Origin: Micromonospora sonchi
GTDB lineage: Bacteria > Actinomycetota > Actinomycetes > Mycobacteriales > Micromonosporaceae
Reading direction: 5' to 3'
Assembly (NCBI RefSeq): GCF_014646235.1
Contig: NZ_BMNB01000003.1
Span: forward strand, 1-64,000
Length of the DNA: 64,000 bases
Shown here piece by piece: positions 1-7,310 of this stretch. Below the pieces are notes generated by a model. That model searched no databases. It was not told where the DNA came from and worked only from the letters and a program-made list of their open reading frames with translations. Position 1 is the stretch's first letter; each line of letters opens with the position of its first letter. The translations under genes and the position numbers were made by a program.

Positions 1-192
1 GGTCCACCAGTGCCCACCGAGACCGGCGACAACACCCCCCGGATCATGCACACGACAGGGGCAGTAAGTCATACCGGCCTCGGTGACCAGCGAGCCCTTG
101 CCTCAGGGCCACGAAAAAGGTAACGGGGGGGACTTCCGGAGCCGGTTGTGGGCGCACCCACTCGTAAGTGACGCAGGTCACATCAGCCGCCG

Positions 193-220
193 CGTCACGA
201 ACGAGAGGGCAGCTTGCGTC
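193..220 (+). promoter_or_regulatory. candidate ECF41-type promoter
   Basis: CGTCACG at 193-199 and CGTC at 217-220, 17 nt apart, resemble the published ECF41 promoter (TGTCACA, about 16 nt, CGTC). They lie 53 nt upstream of the oxidoreductase start. A second GTCACA at 177-182 has no CGTC at the right spacing. ECF41 sigma factors usually transcribe their own operon, so a site is expected here; the match to the first element is imperfect. No gene is supportable in the first 272 bases. Confidence 0.3.
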
Positions 221-272
221 TGCTGGTCGTCCGCCCAATGGGGACGACCGACACGGAAGAGACAGCAGAGCG

Positions 273-1466
273 ATGAACGCGACAAGAGCACAGCAGCACG
301 AGGTCCTGGTCCTGGGCGCCGGCTACGCCGGGCTTTCCGCCGCGATCCAGCTCGCGGCCCGCACCAGGAAGAGCGGGAACCTGCGAGTGACGCTGGTCAA
401 CCCCTACGACACCTTCACCGAGCGGCTCCGACTGCACATGACTGCCACCGGCCAGGAGACGGCCGAGATGAACATCCCGGAGCTGCTGGACGGCACCGGC
501 GCCCGCTTTGTCCGCGGCTGGGTCACCGCCGTTGACGCCGAGGCGAAGACCGTCCGGATCGACGACGACCGGGTCCTGCGCTACGACACCCTGGTCTACG
601 GCCTGGGCAGCATCGCGGACACCGTCGCCGTCGCCGGCGTGGACGACCACGCCTACACCCTCAACAGCCCGGAGGACGCCACCCTCCTCGCCGACCGGCT
701 GACCCGGCTCGACAGCGGGACCGTCGTGGTCGGCGGCAGCGGCCTCACCGGCGTCGAGGCCGCCGCTGAGATCGCCGAGCGGCACCCGGAGCTCCAGGTG
801 GTGCTGCTGGGCCGGCAGGAGCCGGGCGCGAACATGCACCCGAAGGCCAAGGCCTACCTGGGCGCGGCGCTCGCCCGGATCGGCGTGCGGGTGTGCAGCG
901 GCGTCGAGGTGACCAAGGTGCTGCCGGACAGCGTCGAGCTCGCGGATGGCTCCAGCATCCCGGCGGCCGCGGTGCTGTGGACCAGCGGCACCCGTGTCTC
1001 GCCGTTGGCTGCCGCCGCGGGCCTGACCGTCGACGAACGCGGCCGCGTCGTCACCGACAGCGCGCTGCGCTCGATCTCCCACCCGGACGTCTACGCCGTG
1101 GGCGACGCGGCGGCGATCCGTCAGGGCTACGGCGTGATGCACGGGACCTGCCAGGGCGGCATGCCCACCGGCGTGCATGCGGCCCTCTCGATCCTGCGGG
1201 TGCTGGCCGGCGAAGAGCCCAAGCCCTTCCGCTTCGGCTACTACCACACACCCGTCAGCCTCGGCCGGAACGACGCCGTCGTGCAGTTCACCCACCCAGA
1301 CGACAGCCCGCGCCGGATCGTGTTGACCGGCAAGCGGGCCGCGAAATACAAGGAGGCGGTCACTGCCGCGCCGTGGCCGGCCTTTGCCCGCATGAAGAAA
1401 ATGCCCGCCTCGGGCGCGTTCTGGCCGCACGGCGGCCGCTACACCCGGATCCGGAGCGCCAAGTGA
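273..1466 (+). CDS. FAD-dependent NAD(P)H oxidoreductase (NDH-2-like), ECF41 partner
   Basis: A 397-residue pyridine nucleotide-disulfide oxidoreductase of the NDH-2/AIF-like type. It would transfer electrons from NAD(P)H to a quinone or other acceptor; the acceptor is unknown. The FAD Rossmann motif LGAGYAGLSAA lies near residue 14, the NAD(P) motif VGGSGLTGVEAAAE near residue 152, and the second FAD motif VYAVGDAAA near residue 274. No membrane anchor is visible. The ATG at 273 was chosen because the first FAD motif follows at the usual distance; the upstream in-frame extension is Arg/Ser-rich and lacks a family match. Its stop overlaps the sigma factor start by 4 nt (GTGA), so the pair is translationally coupled. 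Oxidoreductases are one of the three gene types (COE) that accompany ECF41 sigma factors. Confidence 0.9.
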   Translation: MNATRAQQHEVLVLGAGYAGLSAAIQLAARTRKSGNLRVTLVNPYDTFTERLRLHMTATGQETAEMNIPELLDGTGARFVRGWVTAVDAEAKTVRIDDDRVLRYDTLVYGLGSIADTVAVAGVDDHAYTLNSPEDATLLADRLTRLDSGTVVVGGSGLTGVEAAAEIAERHPELQVVLLGRQEPGANMHPKAKAYLGAALARIGVRVCSGVEVTKVLPDSVELADGSSIPAAAVLWTSGTRVSPLAAAAGLTVDERGRVVTDSALRSISHPDVYAVGDAAAIRQGYGVMHGTCQGGMPTGVHAALSILRVLAGEEPKPFRFGYYHTPVSLGRNDAVVQFTHPDDSPRRIVLTGKRAAKYKEAVTAAPWPAFARMKKMPASGAFWPHGGRYTRIRSAK

Positions 1467-2380
1467 CCCAGCCGCAGCAGGCCGACCCCGACCAGATCGC
1501 CTTCCAGCAGTACCGCACCCTGCTCTTCTCCGTCGCCTACCGCATCCTCGGCACCGCCGCCGACGCCGAGGATCTGGTCCAGGACGCCTGGCTCAAGTGG
1601 TCGGCGGTTGACCGCTCCCAGGTCGCCGACCCCAAGGCCTATCTGACCCGGATCGTCTCCAACCTAGCGATGGGACGGCTTCGTTCGACCCGCCATCAGC
1701 GCGAGACCTACTTCGGGCCATGGCTCCCCGAGCCGATCCTCACCGGCCCGGACACCGCCGACGGCGTCGCCACGGCGGACTCGGTCTCCATGGCCCTGCT
1801 GGTGGTCCTGGAGACGCTGAGCCCCCTGGAGCGCGCGGTGTTCGTGCTGAAGGAGGTCTTCGCCTTCAGCTACGCGGAGATCGGGGAGGCGGTGGAACGT
1901 TCGGAGTCGGCGGTCCGGCAGGCCGCGCACCGCGCCCGCGAGCACGTCCAGGCCCGCCGGCCCCGTTTCACCGCCGACCGCGCCCGCCAACGCGACGTCA
2001 CCGAGCGCTTCTTCGCGGCGACGACGGGCGGCGACATCAACACGCTCATGGAGTTGCTCTCCCCGGACGTGACGCTGTGGACCGACGGCGGCGGCAAGGT
2101 CCGCCAGGCCATCGAGCCGGTGGTCGGCCTGGAGACCGTGGCCCGTTGGTTCGCCGCGCTCAGCACCGTGACCTATCAGGGCATCGAGCCCGGGCAGATG
2201 CGGGCAGAGATCACCTGGATCAACGGCGGCCCGGGCGTGGTCTTCCGCGGCCCGGACCGCGTGGTCGCCACGCTGACCTTCGACTTCGACCCGGAGGGCC
2301 GCATCTCGACCATCCACAACGTGGCCAACCCCGACAAGCTCCACGCCGTCGCCGACGGAACTCGGCACGAACTATCGTGA
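1463..2380 (+). CDS. ECF41-family RNA polymerase sigma factor (SigJ-like) with fused SnoaL domain
   Basis: A 305-residue sigma-70 factor. Region 2 spans about residues 12-75 (AEDLVQDAWLKW), region 4 about 125-180 (FSYAEIGEAVERSESAVRQA), and a C-terminal SnoaL/NTF2-like domain about 190-290. The two signatures of the ECF41 extension are visible: DGGGK near residue 207 and NPDKL near residue 289. In this group the fused domain modulates sigma activity in place of a separate anti-sigma factor. The GTG start overlaps the stop of the oxidoreductase gene, its likely target and partner. An older name for such proteins is SigJ. The signal sensed is unknown. Confidence 0.93.
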   Translation: MTQPQQADPDQIAFQQYRTLLFSVAYRILGTAADAEDLVQDAWLKWSAVDRSQVADPKAYLTRIVSNLAMGRLRSTRHQRETYFGPWLPEPILTGPDTADGVATADSVSMALLVVLETLSPLERAVFVLKEVFAFSYAEIGEAVERSESAVRQAAHRAREHVQARRPRFTADRARQRDVTERFFAATTGGDINTLMELLSPDVTLWTDGGGKVRQAIEPVVGLETVARWFAALSTVTYQGIEPGQMRAEITWINGGPGVVFRGPDRVVATLTFDFDPEGRISTIHNVANPDKLHAVADGTRHELS

Positions 2381-2543
2381 ACTGCCCGATCGTTGTCGAC
2401 GCCCTCCAGAATCCTCGTGCGCGCCCGGGCCCGCTGCGCCAGCACCCCGGGGCACTTCTCACCAAGATCCAGGGCAACCCTGGTGAATCGGCTCAGGGAT
2501 TCCCCCGGACGCTGGGGCTCGCGCCGCATGGCAGGGTGGACGC

Positions 2544-3215
2544 ATGCCGGTCCGGGATGACGTGTTGGTCGACGAGCATCTGCGGCAGTTGGCTGGCCGA
2601 CTACGCGGGCCGCGCCGGGTGCGGGCGGATCTGATGACCGAGGCGCGGCACGGGCTGCTCGACGCGGTCGAGGCGTACCGGGATGTTGGTCTGCCCGTTC
2701 ACGAGGCCGCTCGGCGGGCCGTCACCGACTTCGGTACGCCGGAGCAGCTCGCCCCGGCGTACCAGGCCGAGCTGGCGGTGGCGGCGCTGCGCGGTCTGTC
2801 GCTGCGGGTCCTCGCCTTCGCCGGAGCCGCCGCGATCGCCGGCGATCTGACCTGGCAAGGTTCGAGTTGGAGCGAGGGCCCGCCACCGCCCGCCGGCTAC
2901 CTGCTGGTGTCGCAGTCGGTGGAGTGGATCTGGGCGATGGCGTTCCTGCTCGGCGCGGCCGGTCTGGTGCTGGTGGGAGCGACCGCGCGCTCGTCCCGCC
3001 CGGGGCTCACCGTGCTGGCCCACGCGGTGGGTGGCCTGTTGACCGGCACCGCCGTGTTGGGCGCGCTGGCCGCCGCGGTGCTGTTCGGCTGGTCGATCCT
3101 GCTCTGGGACGCGGCGCTCACCTGGCCGCCGATGATCGTCGGCATGCTCGCCGCCGGGGCCGCCCATGTCTGGCTGGGCCGGGCGGCGCACACCTGGCTG
3201 CTCGCCACCCGCTGA
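2544..3215 (+). CDS. membrane protein with N-terminal permease-prefix (HAAS-like) domain
   Basis: A 223-residue protein. Residues 1-80 form a charged helical region (DEHLRQLAGRLRGPRRVRAD, then EAARRAVTDFGTPEQLAPAY) typical of the prefix domain found in proteins encoded beside PadR regulators. Three or four hydrophobic segments follow (about 92-108, 130-152, 160-185 and 195-212). It is convergent with a PadR gene that ends only 10 bp away. In most genomes the HAAS protein is co-transcribed with its PadR regulator; here the pair is tail to tail. Molecular role unknown; a membrane partner of the PadR circuit is the usual interpretation. Confidence 0.75.
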   Translation: MPVRDDVLVDEHLRQLAGRLRGPRRVRADLMTEARHGLLDAVEAYRDVGLPVHEAARRAVTDFGTPEQLAPAYQAELAVAALRGLSLRVLAFAGAAAIAGDLTWQGSSWSEGPPPPAGYLLVSQSVEWIWAMAFLLGAAGLVLVGATARSSRPGLTVLAHAVGGLLTGTAVLGALAAAVLFGWSILLWDAALTWPPMIVGMLAAGAAHVWLGRAAHTWLLATR

Positions 3216-3225
3216 GCACCGTGGA

Positions 3226-3567
3226 TCAGCCCGCCGGCGCGGACGAGGTGCCCGAGTCGAGGAAGCGGGCGACGGTCGCGCTGAACTCGCGCCATCCCGA
3301 TCGCTGATCGGCCAGCGCGCGTCGGCCCGCGTCGGTCAGCTCGTAGGTGCGTCGCTCACGGCCGTTGACGATGCTCCAGGCGCTGGCCACGTGGCCGGCC
3401 CGCTCCAGTCGCCGCAGCGCCGGGTAGACCGTGCCGGTGGCCAGGTCGAGCCGGCCGTCGCTGCGGGTCCGCAACGCCTCGATGATGGCGTAGCCGTGCA
3501 GGGCGCCCCGCTCCAGCACGGCGAGCAGCAAGGCGTCGAGGTGTCCGTGCAGCGCCTGGGCGTTCAT
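3226..3567 (-). CDS. PadR family transcriptional regulator
   Basis: A 113-residue winged-helix protein of the PadR type. LDALLLAVLERGALHGYAII near the N-terminus and GTVYPALRRLERAGHVAS in the recognition region are family hallmarks. It is short (subfamily 2), with a brief C-terminal helix for dimerisation. The start codon lies 5 nt downstream of an inverted repeat at 3573-3587, suggesting autoregulation. No Shine-Dalgarno sequence precedes the ATG and a TAGCCT hexamer sits about 8 nt upstream, so the mRNA may be leaderless. Partner: the convergent HAAS-like membrane protein. Confidence 0.88.
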   Translation of the reverse strand: MNAQALHGHLDALLLAVLERGALHGYAIIEALRTRSDGRLDLATGTVYPALRRLERAGHVASAWSIVNGRERRTYELTDAGRRALADQRSGWREFSATVARFLDSGTSSAPAG

Positions 3568-3572
3568 AAGTA

Positions 3573-3587
3573 GACAGGCTACCTGTC
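3573..3587. promoter_or_regulatory. inverted repeat upstream of padR, probable operator
   Basis: GACAGG-CTA-CCTGTC is a perfect 6-bp inverted repeat directly upstream of the PadR start codon and overlapping its likely -10 hexamer (TAGCCT on the minus strand). A perfect 16-bp palindrome, GTGGCGGCGCCGCCAC, follows at 3590-3605. PadR proteins bind palindromes near their own promoters; assignment to this regulator is inference. Confidence 0.45.
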
Positions 3588-3710
3588 AAGTGGCGGCGCC
3601 GCCACCGGGGCGGAGACCCGTTACCCACCGCAGCCAACTAGGGTATGTGCCCAGAGTCACCCACCGGCACCCCGCCGTGGGTGGGCAGCCCGACGCACAC
3701 GGAGGTCACC

Positions 3711-4652
3711 GTGGCCCGCCAGTCGCCTCAACGGCCAGACGCCGACGAGCCAGAGCTCGATGACACGACCGGCCCCGCCGAACCGGACGCCGCCGTGTCG
3801 GCCGACGCGGCCCGCGCGCTCTGGGACGAGCTGCGGATCGACCCGGTGGAGATCGCCCTGCCCGCCGGCACCGGTTACACCCTGCGGGCGTACCGGCCGG
3901 CCAGCGAGCTGACCCCGACCGATGTGGCCGAACGCGACGCCGACGACCCCTTCCTGGCCCGCCGTCAGGTGGTGGAGGCCGAGGACGACGAGGACGACGA
4001 GGTCGTCATCCTCGACGAGGAGGTCGCCCGGGAGTTCGCCGAGAGCGACGACGAGGAGAAGCAGGCCGAGCGCGGCGCGGGCGACGCCGAGAAGGGCGAC
4101 GCCGAGAAGGGCGACACCGAGGAGGAGGACGACACCGACGAGAAGGCGGCCGACGAGGCCGGCGACGAGGAAGTGCCGGCATTCCTGAGCCACCGGGGGC
4201 GCCTGCTGCTGTTCAAGACCCCCGAGTCGCTGGTGAGTTTCGTCCGCTCCGGCGCGCCCAACGATCTGTCTCAGCTGGACAGTTGGAATGAATTGTCCGA
4301 ACGGGTGGAACCGGCCGACATCGCGCCCCGCGCCGAGGACGTCTACGAGCTCGATCTCGTGGTGGAAAACCTCCGCGGCGGGCACGACAGCTGGGATCCG
4401 ACGCTGCTCATCGAGGCTGGCGAGGTGGCCCGCGACGTGGCGTACGCGCTGCGCCTGCCCGCCGTGCTCGACATGCTTTCCAGCGGCTCCAGTCTCGACG
4501 ATCTGGACGAGGCACTGCGGGCCTCGGTCAATGGCGGGATCGGCGGATTCATGGGGCGTCGTCGATTGAAGAAAATCGGGGCACAAACCGCAAGTCTGGG
4601 CTGGCGGACCATTGTCGGCAAGATCTCTGCGGTCGTGGACTGGCGCGACTGA
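3711..4652 (+). CDS. acidic conserved hypothetical protein
   Basis: A 313-residue soluble protein. The GTG start was chosen because GGAGG (3701-3705) precedes it by 5 nt; the frame is open 22 codons further upstream without such a signal. The region from about residue 85 to 160 is extremely acidic, with runs of Asp/Glu and the direct repeat GDAEKGDAEKGD. It is followed by a folded-looking half (about 160-300) ending in FMGRRRLKKIGAQTASLGWR and DWRD. I recognise no catalytic motif. It precedes the transposase-like gene by 63 bp in the same orientation and may be co-transcribed with it. Similar proteins in actinobacteria have sometimes been labelled primosomal or primase-like, which I cannot support from the sequence. 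Confidence 0.75.
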   Translation: MARQSPQRPDADEPELDDTTGPAEPDAAVSADAARALWDELRIDPVEIALPAGTGYTLRAYRPASELTPTDVAERDADDPFLARRQVVEAEDDEDDEVVILDEEVAREFAESDDEEKQAERGAGDAEKGDAEKGDTEEEDDTDEKAADEAGDEEVPAFLSHRGRLLLFKTPESLVSFVRSGAPNDLSQLDSWNELSERVEPADIAPRAEDVYELDLVVENLRGGHDSWDPTLLIEAGEVARDVAYALRLPAVLDMLSSGSSLDDLDEALRASVNGGIGGFMGRRRLKKIGAQTASLGWRTIVGKISAVVDWRD

Positions 4653-4715
4653 CCCGCACCAGGGAGCATCAGTCTCTGGCAGAGGTAGCCCTGTGTCCGG
4701 GAGGAGGACGACGCC

Positions 4716-7184
4716 GTGGCGCTCGTGCGCGTGTACTGCGGTCTGGCCTCGGCTGATCCGGCCGACCGATCGGCTCCGGCCGGTTCGGCGCTGACGTCCG
4801 CTGTGGTCGACGACGCAGGCCGTCTGCTGAATGTCTGCGAGATCGGCGACGACCCGGCGGGCTACGCCCGGCTGGTCACGCTGCTCGTGGAACGCTCCGG
4901 CGGGCCGAGCGGCGCGGCGATAGCCGCCGACAGCGACGACCACAGCGTCACCTCTCTGCTCAGCGCCGCCGGGCGCCCGTTGGCGATCGCCGACGACGAC
5001 TCGGTCGACGACTTCGCCGAACGGTTCGCCGATGACGACTCGGTCGAGGAGATGCAGTCGCCCCCGGCCGTACGACGGGCCGTGGGCCTGGCCCGCGCGC
5101 TACAGGCGGGTGCGCTGTCGGCGGTGACCCTGCCGGCGCCCCGGGACCTCGCCGGCTACAAGCAGGTGCTCGCGGCGCACGCGGCGCTGGCCAGCGGGCG
5201 GCACTCCGCCGCGGTGACGCTCCGCGAGGTGCTCCGCGAGCTCTACCCGGCCGCGCTGCGCGCCTACCCCGACCCCGCCGACCTGATTCCGCTGGCCGTG
5301 CTGGACGCCCTCCCCGAACCGGGAATGCTCACCGATGCCGCCGGCCGCGGCCGCGACGCCGCGGTCACCGCCGACGCCGTCGCCGCCCAGCTGACGGCCG
5401 ACGGCCTGGGCGACGCCGACGCGATCGACGAGGCCGTCACCGCACTACGGGTGGCGATCGCCGAGACCCCCCGGCGGTCTGCGGTCAACCGTGCCCTCAC
5501 CTCCGCCGCCGCCGAGACGATCCGGCAGGCGGTCGCCTCCGTACGCGCCTGTGACGCCGGCTGTCAGGCGCTGGTCGGCGCGCTGCACGCGCGCATGGCC
5601 GCGCCGGTGCAACTGCCCGGCCGGCGGACCGTCGACCGGCGTGGTGAGCCGGCCGGTGAACTGTCGACCGCCGGTTCCGGAACCGGCCTACGTGCGGTGC
5701 GTCCCACCGGGCCCGAGCCGAGCGGCGGGCGCCGTAGCCGCCCCGAGCCGGTACCGGGAAGCGCGACGCCACCGTCGCCCCGACCGCTGGGTCCGCCGCC
5801 GGTGGCACCCGCCCCGGTCACCCCGCCGCCGGTCGCACCCGCTCCGGTGGCGCCGGCCGCGGTCGCCGGCCCGCCCGTCTCGGCGCCCCCGTCGCGACCC
5901 GAGCCGCCGCCGTCGCGACCCGAGCCGCCGCCGTCGCGACCCGAGCCGCCCCCGTCGCGGATCGACGGCCCGACCAACCGGCCGATCTCCACGCCACCGC
6001 CGCCCCCGCCCGGAATCACCCCGATCGCGCCGGCGCAGCGCGGCTCGGTGCCGCCCGCCGAGGCGGGCGAACCGTTCCGGCCGATCCTCACCACCGCGGC
6101 GATCAACAGCGCGCGCGCCGAACGCCAGCGCACCGTCATCCCGCCACGGCCGAAGACGAACGGTGAACCGCCGGCACCGACGGGTGGCTTCAGCGCCACC
6201 GACCTGAGCATCCCGATGCCGGCGTCCCGTCCCGGCCAGGAGGAGCCGCCCGCGCCCGGTTCCCGGGCGAACTGGCCGCTGGTCAACAACCCGGAGAGTC
6301 CGGCCGACAGTCCGGCGCACGACCCGGCCGTCGGTCCCTACGAGGGCGCCCGGCGGGCCGCCGCCGACCCGCCGGCCGACGACTCCGCCGCCGAGCGCCG
6401 GGTGACTCCACCGTGGCTCGCCGACGACCTGCCGCCGGAGCCCCCGGTGTTGCGGCTGGTCGAGCCTGCGCCGCTGGCCGACCGGGCACTGCGCACCGGG
6501 GCGGAATCCCAGTTGGACACCCCGCCGCTGCGCCTGGTGGACCGGGAGAACACGGAACGCGGTGACCGGCCGTCCGAACGCCTGGACGTCACGCTGCCGG
6601 CCCGCCGGCCGGAGCCGCCGTCCGAACGCCTAGACGTCGCGCTGCCGGCCCGCCGGCCGGAGCCGCCGTCCGAACGCCTGGACGTCGCGCTGCCGGCCCG
6701 CCGGCCGGAGCCGCCGGCCGAGCGCCGGCCGCCACCGATCTCCGACGACGGGGACGGCGACCTGCTGATCTTCGCTCAGGCCAGGTCAGCCTGGTTCGTC
6801 GGGCACGGCGAGGACACGGATGCGGATCTGGACTGGTCGTCCCTGGCCGACAGCGGCTGGCAGGCCGCCGAGCAGGCGGCCCGCCCGGCGGTGGGCGCCG
6901 AGACGACGGCCGGGCTGCCCAAACGCGTGCCGCAGGCCAACCTCGTGCCCGGTTCTCCGCTGCGCGAGGAGCGTCCACTACGCATCGTGCGGGACGCGGC
7001 GAGCCTGGCCGAGAACACCACCGGCTACTTCCGCGGCTGGCGCCGGGGACAGGAGATCGGTGGGTTCGCGGTCGGTGGCCGCCCGGGGCGGGAGTCGGCC
7101 GGCGGCTGGGACTTCAGCCGGGACACCGGTGACCGTGACGACGATCGGGAGTACGAGTACCGCTCCGCCGGCTACCGCTCCTGA
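4716..7184 (+). CDS. transposase-derived (IS110-like) protein with Pro-rich linker and conservon-kinase-like C-terminal tail
   Basis: An 822-residue protein. The GTG start has a strong GGGAGGAGG 8 nt upstream. Residues 1-190 follow the layout of the IS110 N-terminal RuvC-like domain: a beta-hairpin start (VVDDAGRLLNV), a helix and strand (AAIAADSDDHS), and a helical arginine region (YKQVLAAHAALASGRHSAAV). The DEDD catalytic acids are not in their expected places, so this looks domesticated rather than active. Residues about 300-680 are a Pro/Ala/Arg-rich linker with two tandem repeats. The last 140 residues carry LLIFAQARSAWF, GLPKRVPQANLVPG and YFRGWRRGQ, which recur in order at the C-terminus of the conservon kinase encoded at 10076-13561. 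Function unknown; membership in the conservon network is inferred. Confidence 0.7.
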   Translation: MALVRVYCGLASADPADRSAPAGSALTSAVVDDAGRLLNVCEIGDDPAGYARLVTLLVERSGGPSGAAIAADSDDHSVTSLLSAAGRPLAIADDDSVDDFAERFADDDSVEEMQSPPAVRRAVGLARALQAGALSAVTLPAPRDLAGYKQVLAAHAALASGRHSAAVTLREVLRELYPAALRAYPDPADLIPLAVLDALPEPGMLTDAAGRGRDAAVTADAVAAQLTADGLGDADAIDEAVTALRVAIAETPRRSAVNRALTSAAAETIRQAVASVRACDAGCQALVGALHARMAAPVQLPGRRTVDRRGEPAGELSTAGSGTGLRAVRPTGPEPSGGRRSRPEPVPGSATPPSPRPLGPPPVAPAPVTPPPVAPAPVAPAAVAGPPVSAPPSRPEPPPSRPEPPPSRPEPPPSRIDGPTNRPISTPPPPPPGITPIAPAQRGSVPPAEAGEPFRPILTTAAINSARAERQRTVIPPRPKTNGEPPAPTGGFSATDLSIPMPASRPGQEEPPAPGSRANWPLVNNPESPADSPAHDPAVGPYEGARRAAADPPADDSAAERRVTPPWLADDLPPEPPVLRLVEPAPLADRALRTGAESQLDTPPLRLVDRENTERGDRPSERLDVTLPARRPEPPSERLDVALPARRPEPPSERLDVALPARRPEPPAERRPPPISDDGDGDLLIFAQARSAWFVGHGEDTDADLDWSSLADSGWQAAEQAARPAVGAETTAGLPKRVPQANLVPGSPLREERPLRIVRDAASLAENTTGYFRGWRRGQEIGGFAVGGRPGRESAGGWDFSRDTGDRDDDREYEYRSAGYRS
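5889..5951 (+). repeat. 21-bp in-frame tandem repeat, 3 units
   Basis: Three near-identical copies of CCGTCGCGACCCGAGCCGCC(G) encode the heptad PSRPEPP in the linker of the transposase-derived protein. A diverged fourth copy begins at 5952. Because units are multiples of three, copy-number change would keep the frame. Confidence 0.9.
6571..6714 (+). repeat. 48-bp in-frame tandem repeat, 3 units
   Basis: Three 48-bp units start at 6571, 6619 and 6667 and encode a 16-residue repeat (PSERLDVALPARRPEP and close variants). Units differ at only a few bases, implying recent duplication. They lie just upstream of the shared C-terminal tail, so repeat number would set the spacing between the N-terminal domain and the tail. 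Confidence 0.92.
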
Positions 7185-7310
7185 CGCCCCCGCACCCCCG
7201 TTCACCTGCGTGTTCATGCCCACACCCGGATAATTTGACGCCGGGTCGCTGGGGCCGGGAGCATACCCGCAGAACGGCCGGCGGCAGGTCGCCGGGCGGG
7301 AAGGCGAGTC

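Noticed and set aside
1..272. Possible tail of a gene entering from the left edge
   Set aside because: All three plus-strand frames stop within 120 bases and none shows recognisable sequence; the minus-strand frame at 44-238 lacks any family feature.
5889..6714. CRISPR-like direct repeats
   Set aside because: Units are contiguous, in frame and without spacers, so they are coding tandem repeats.
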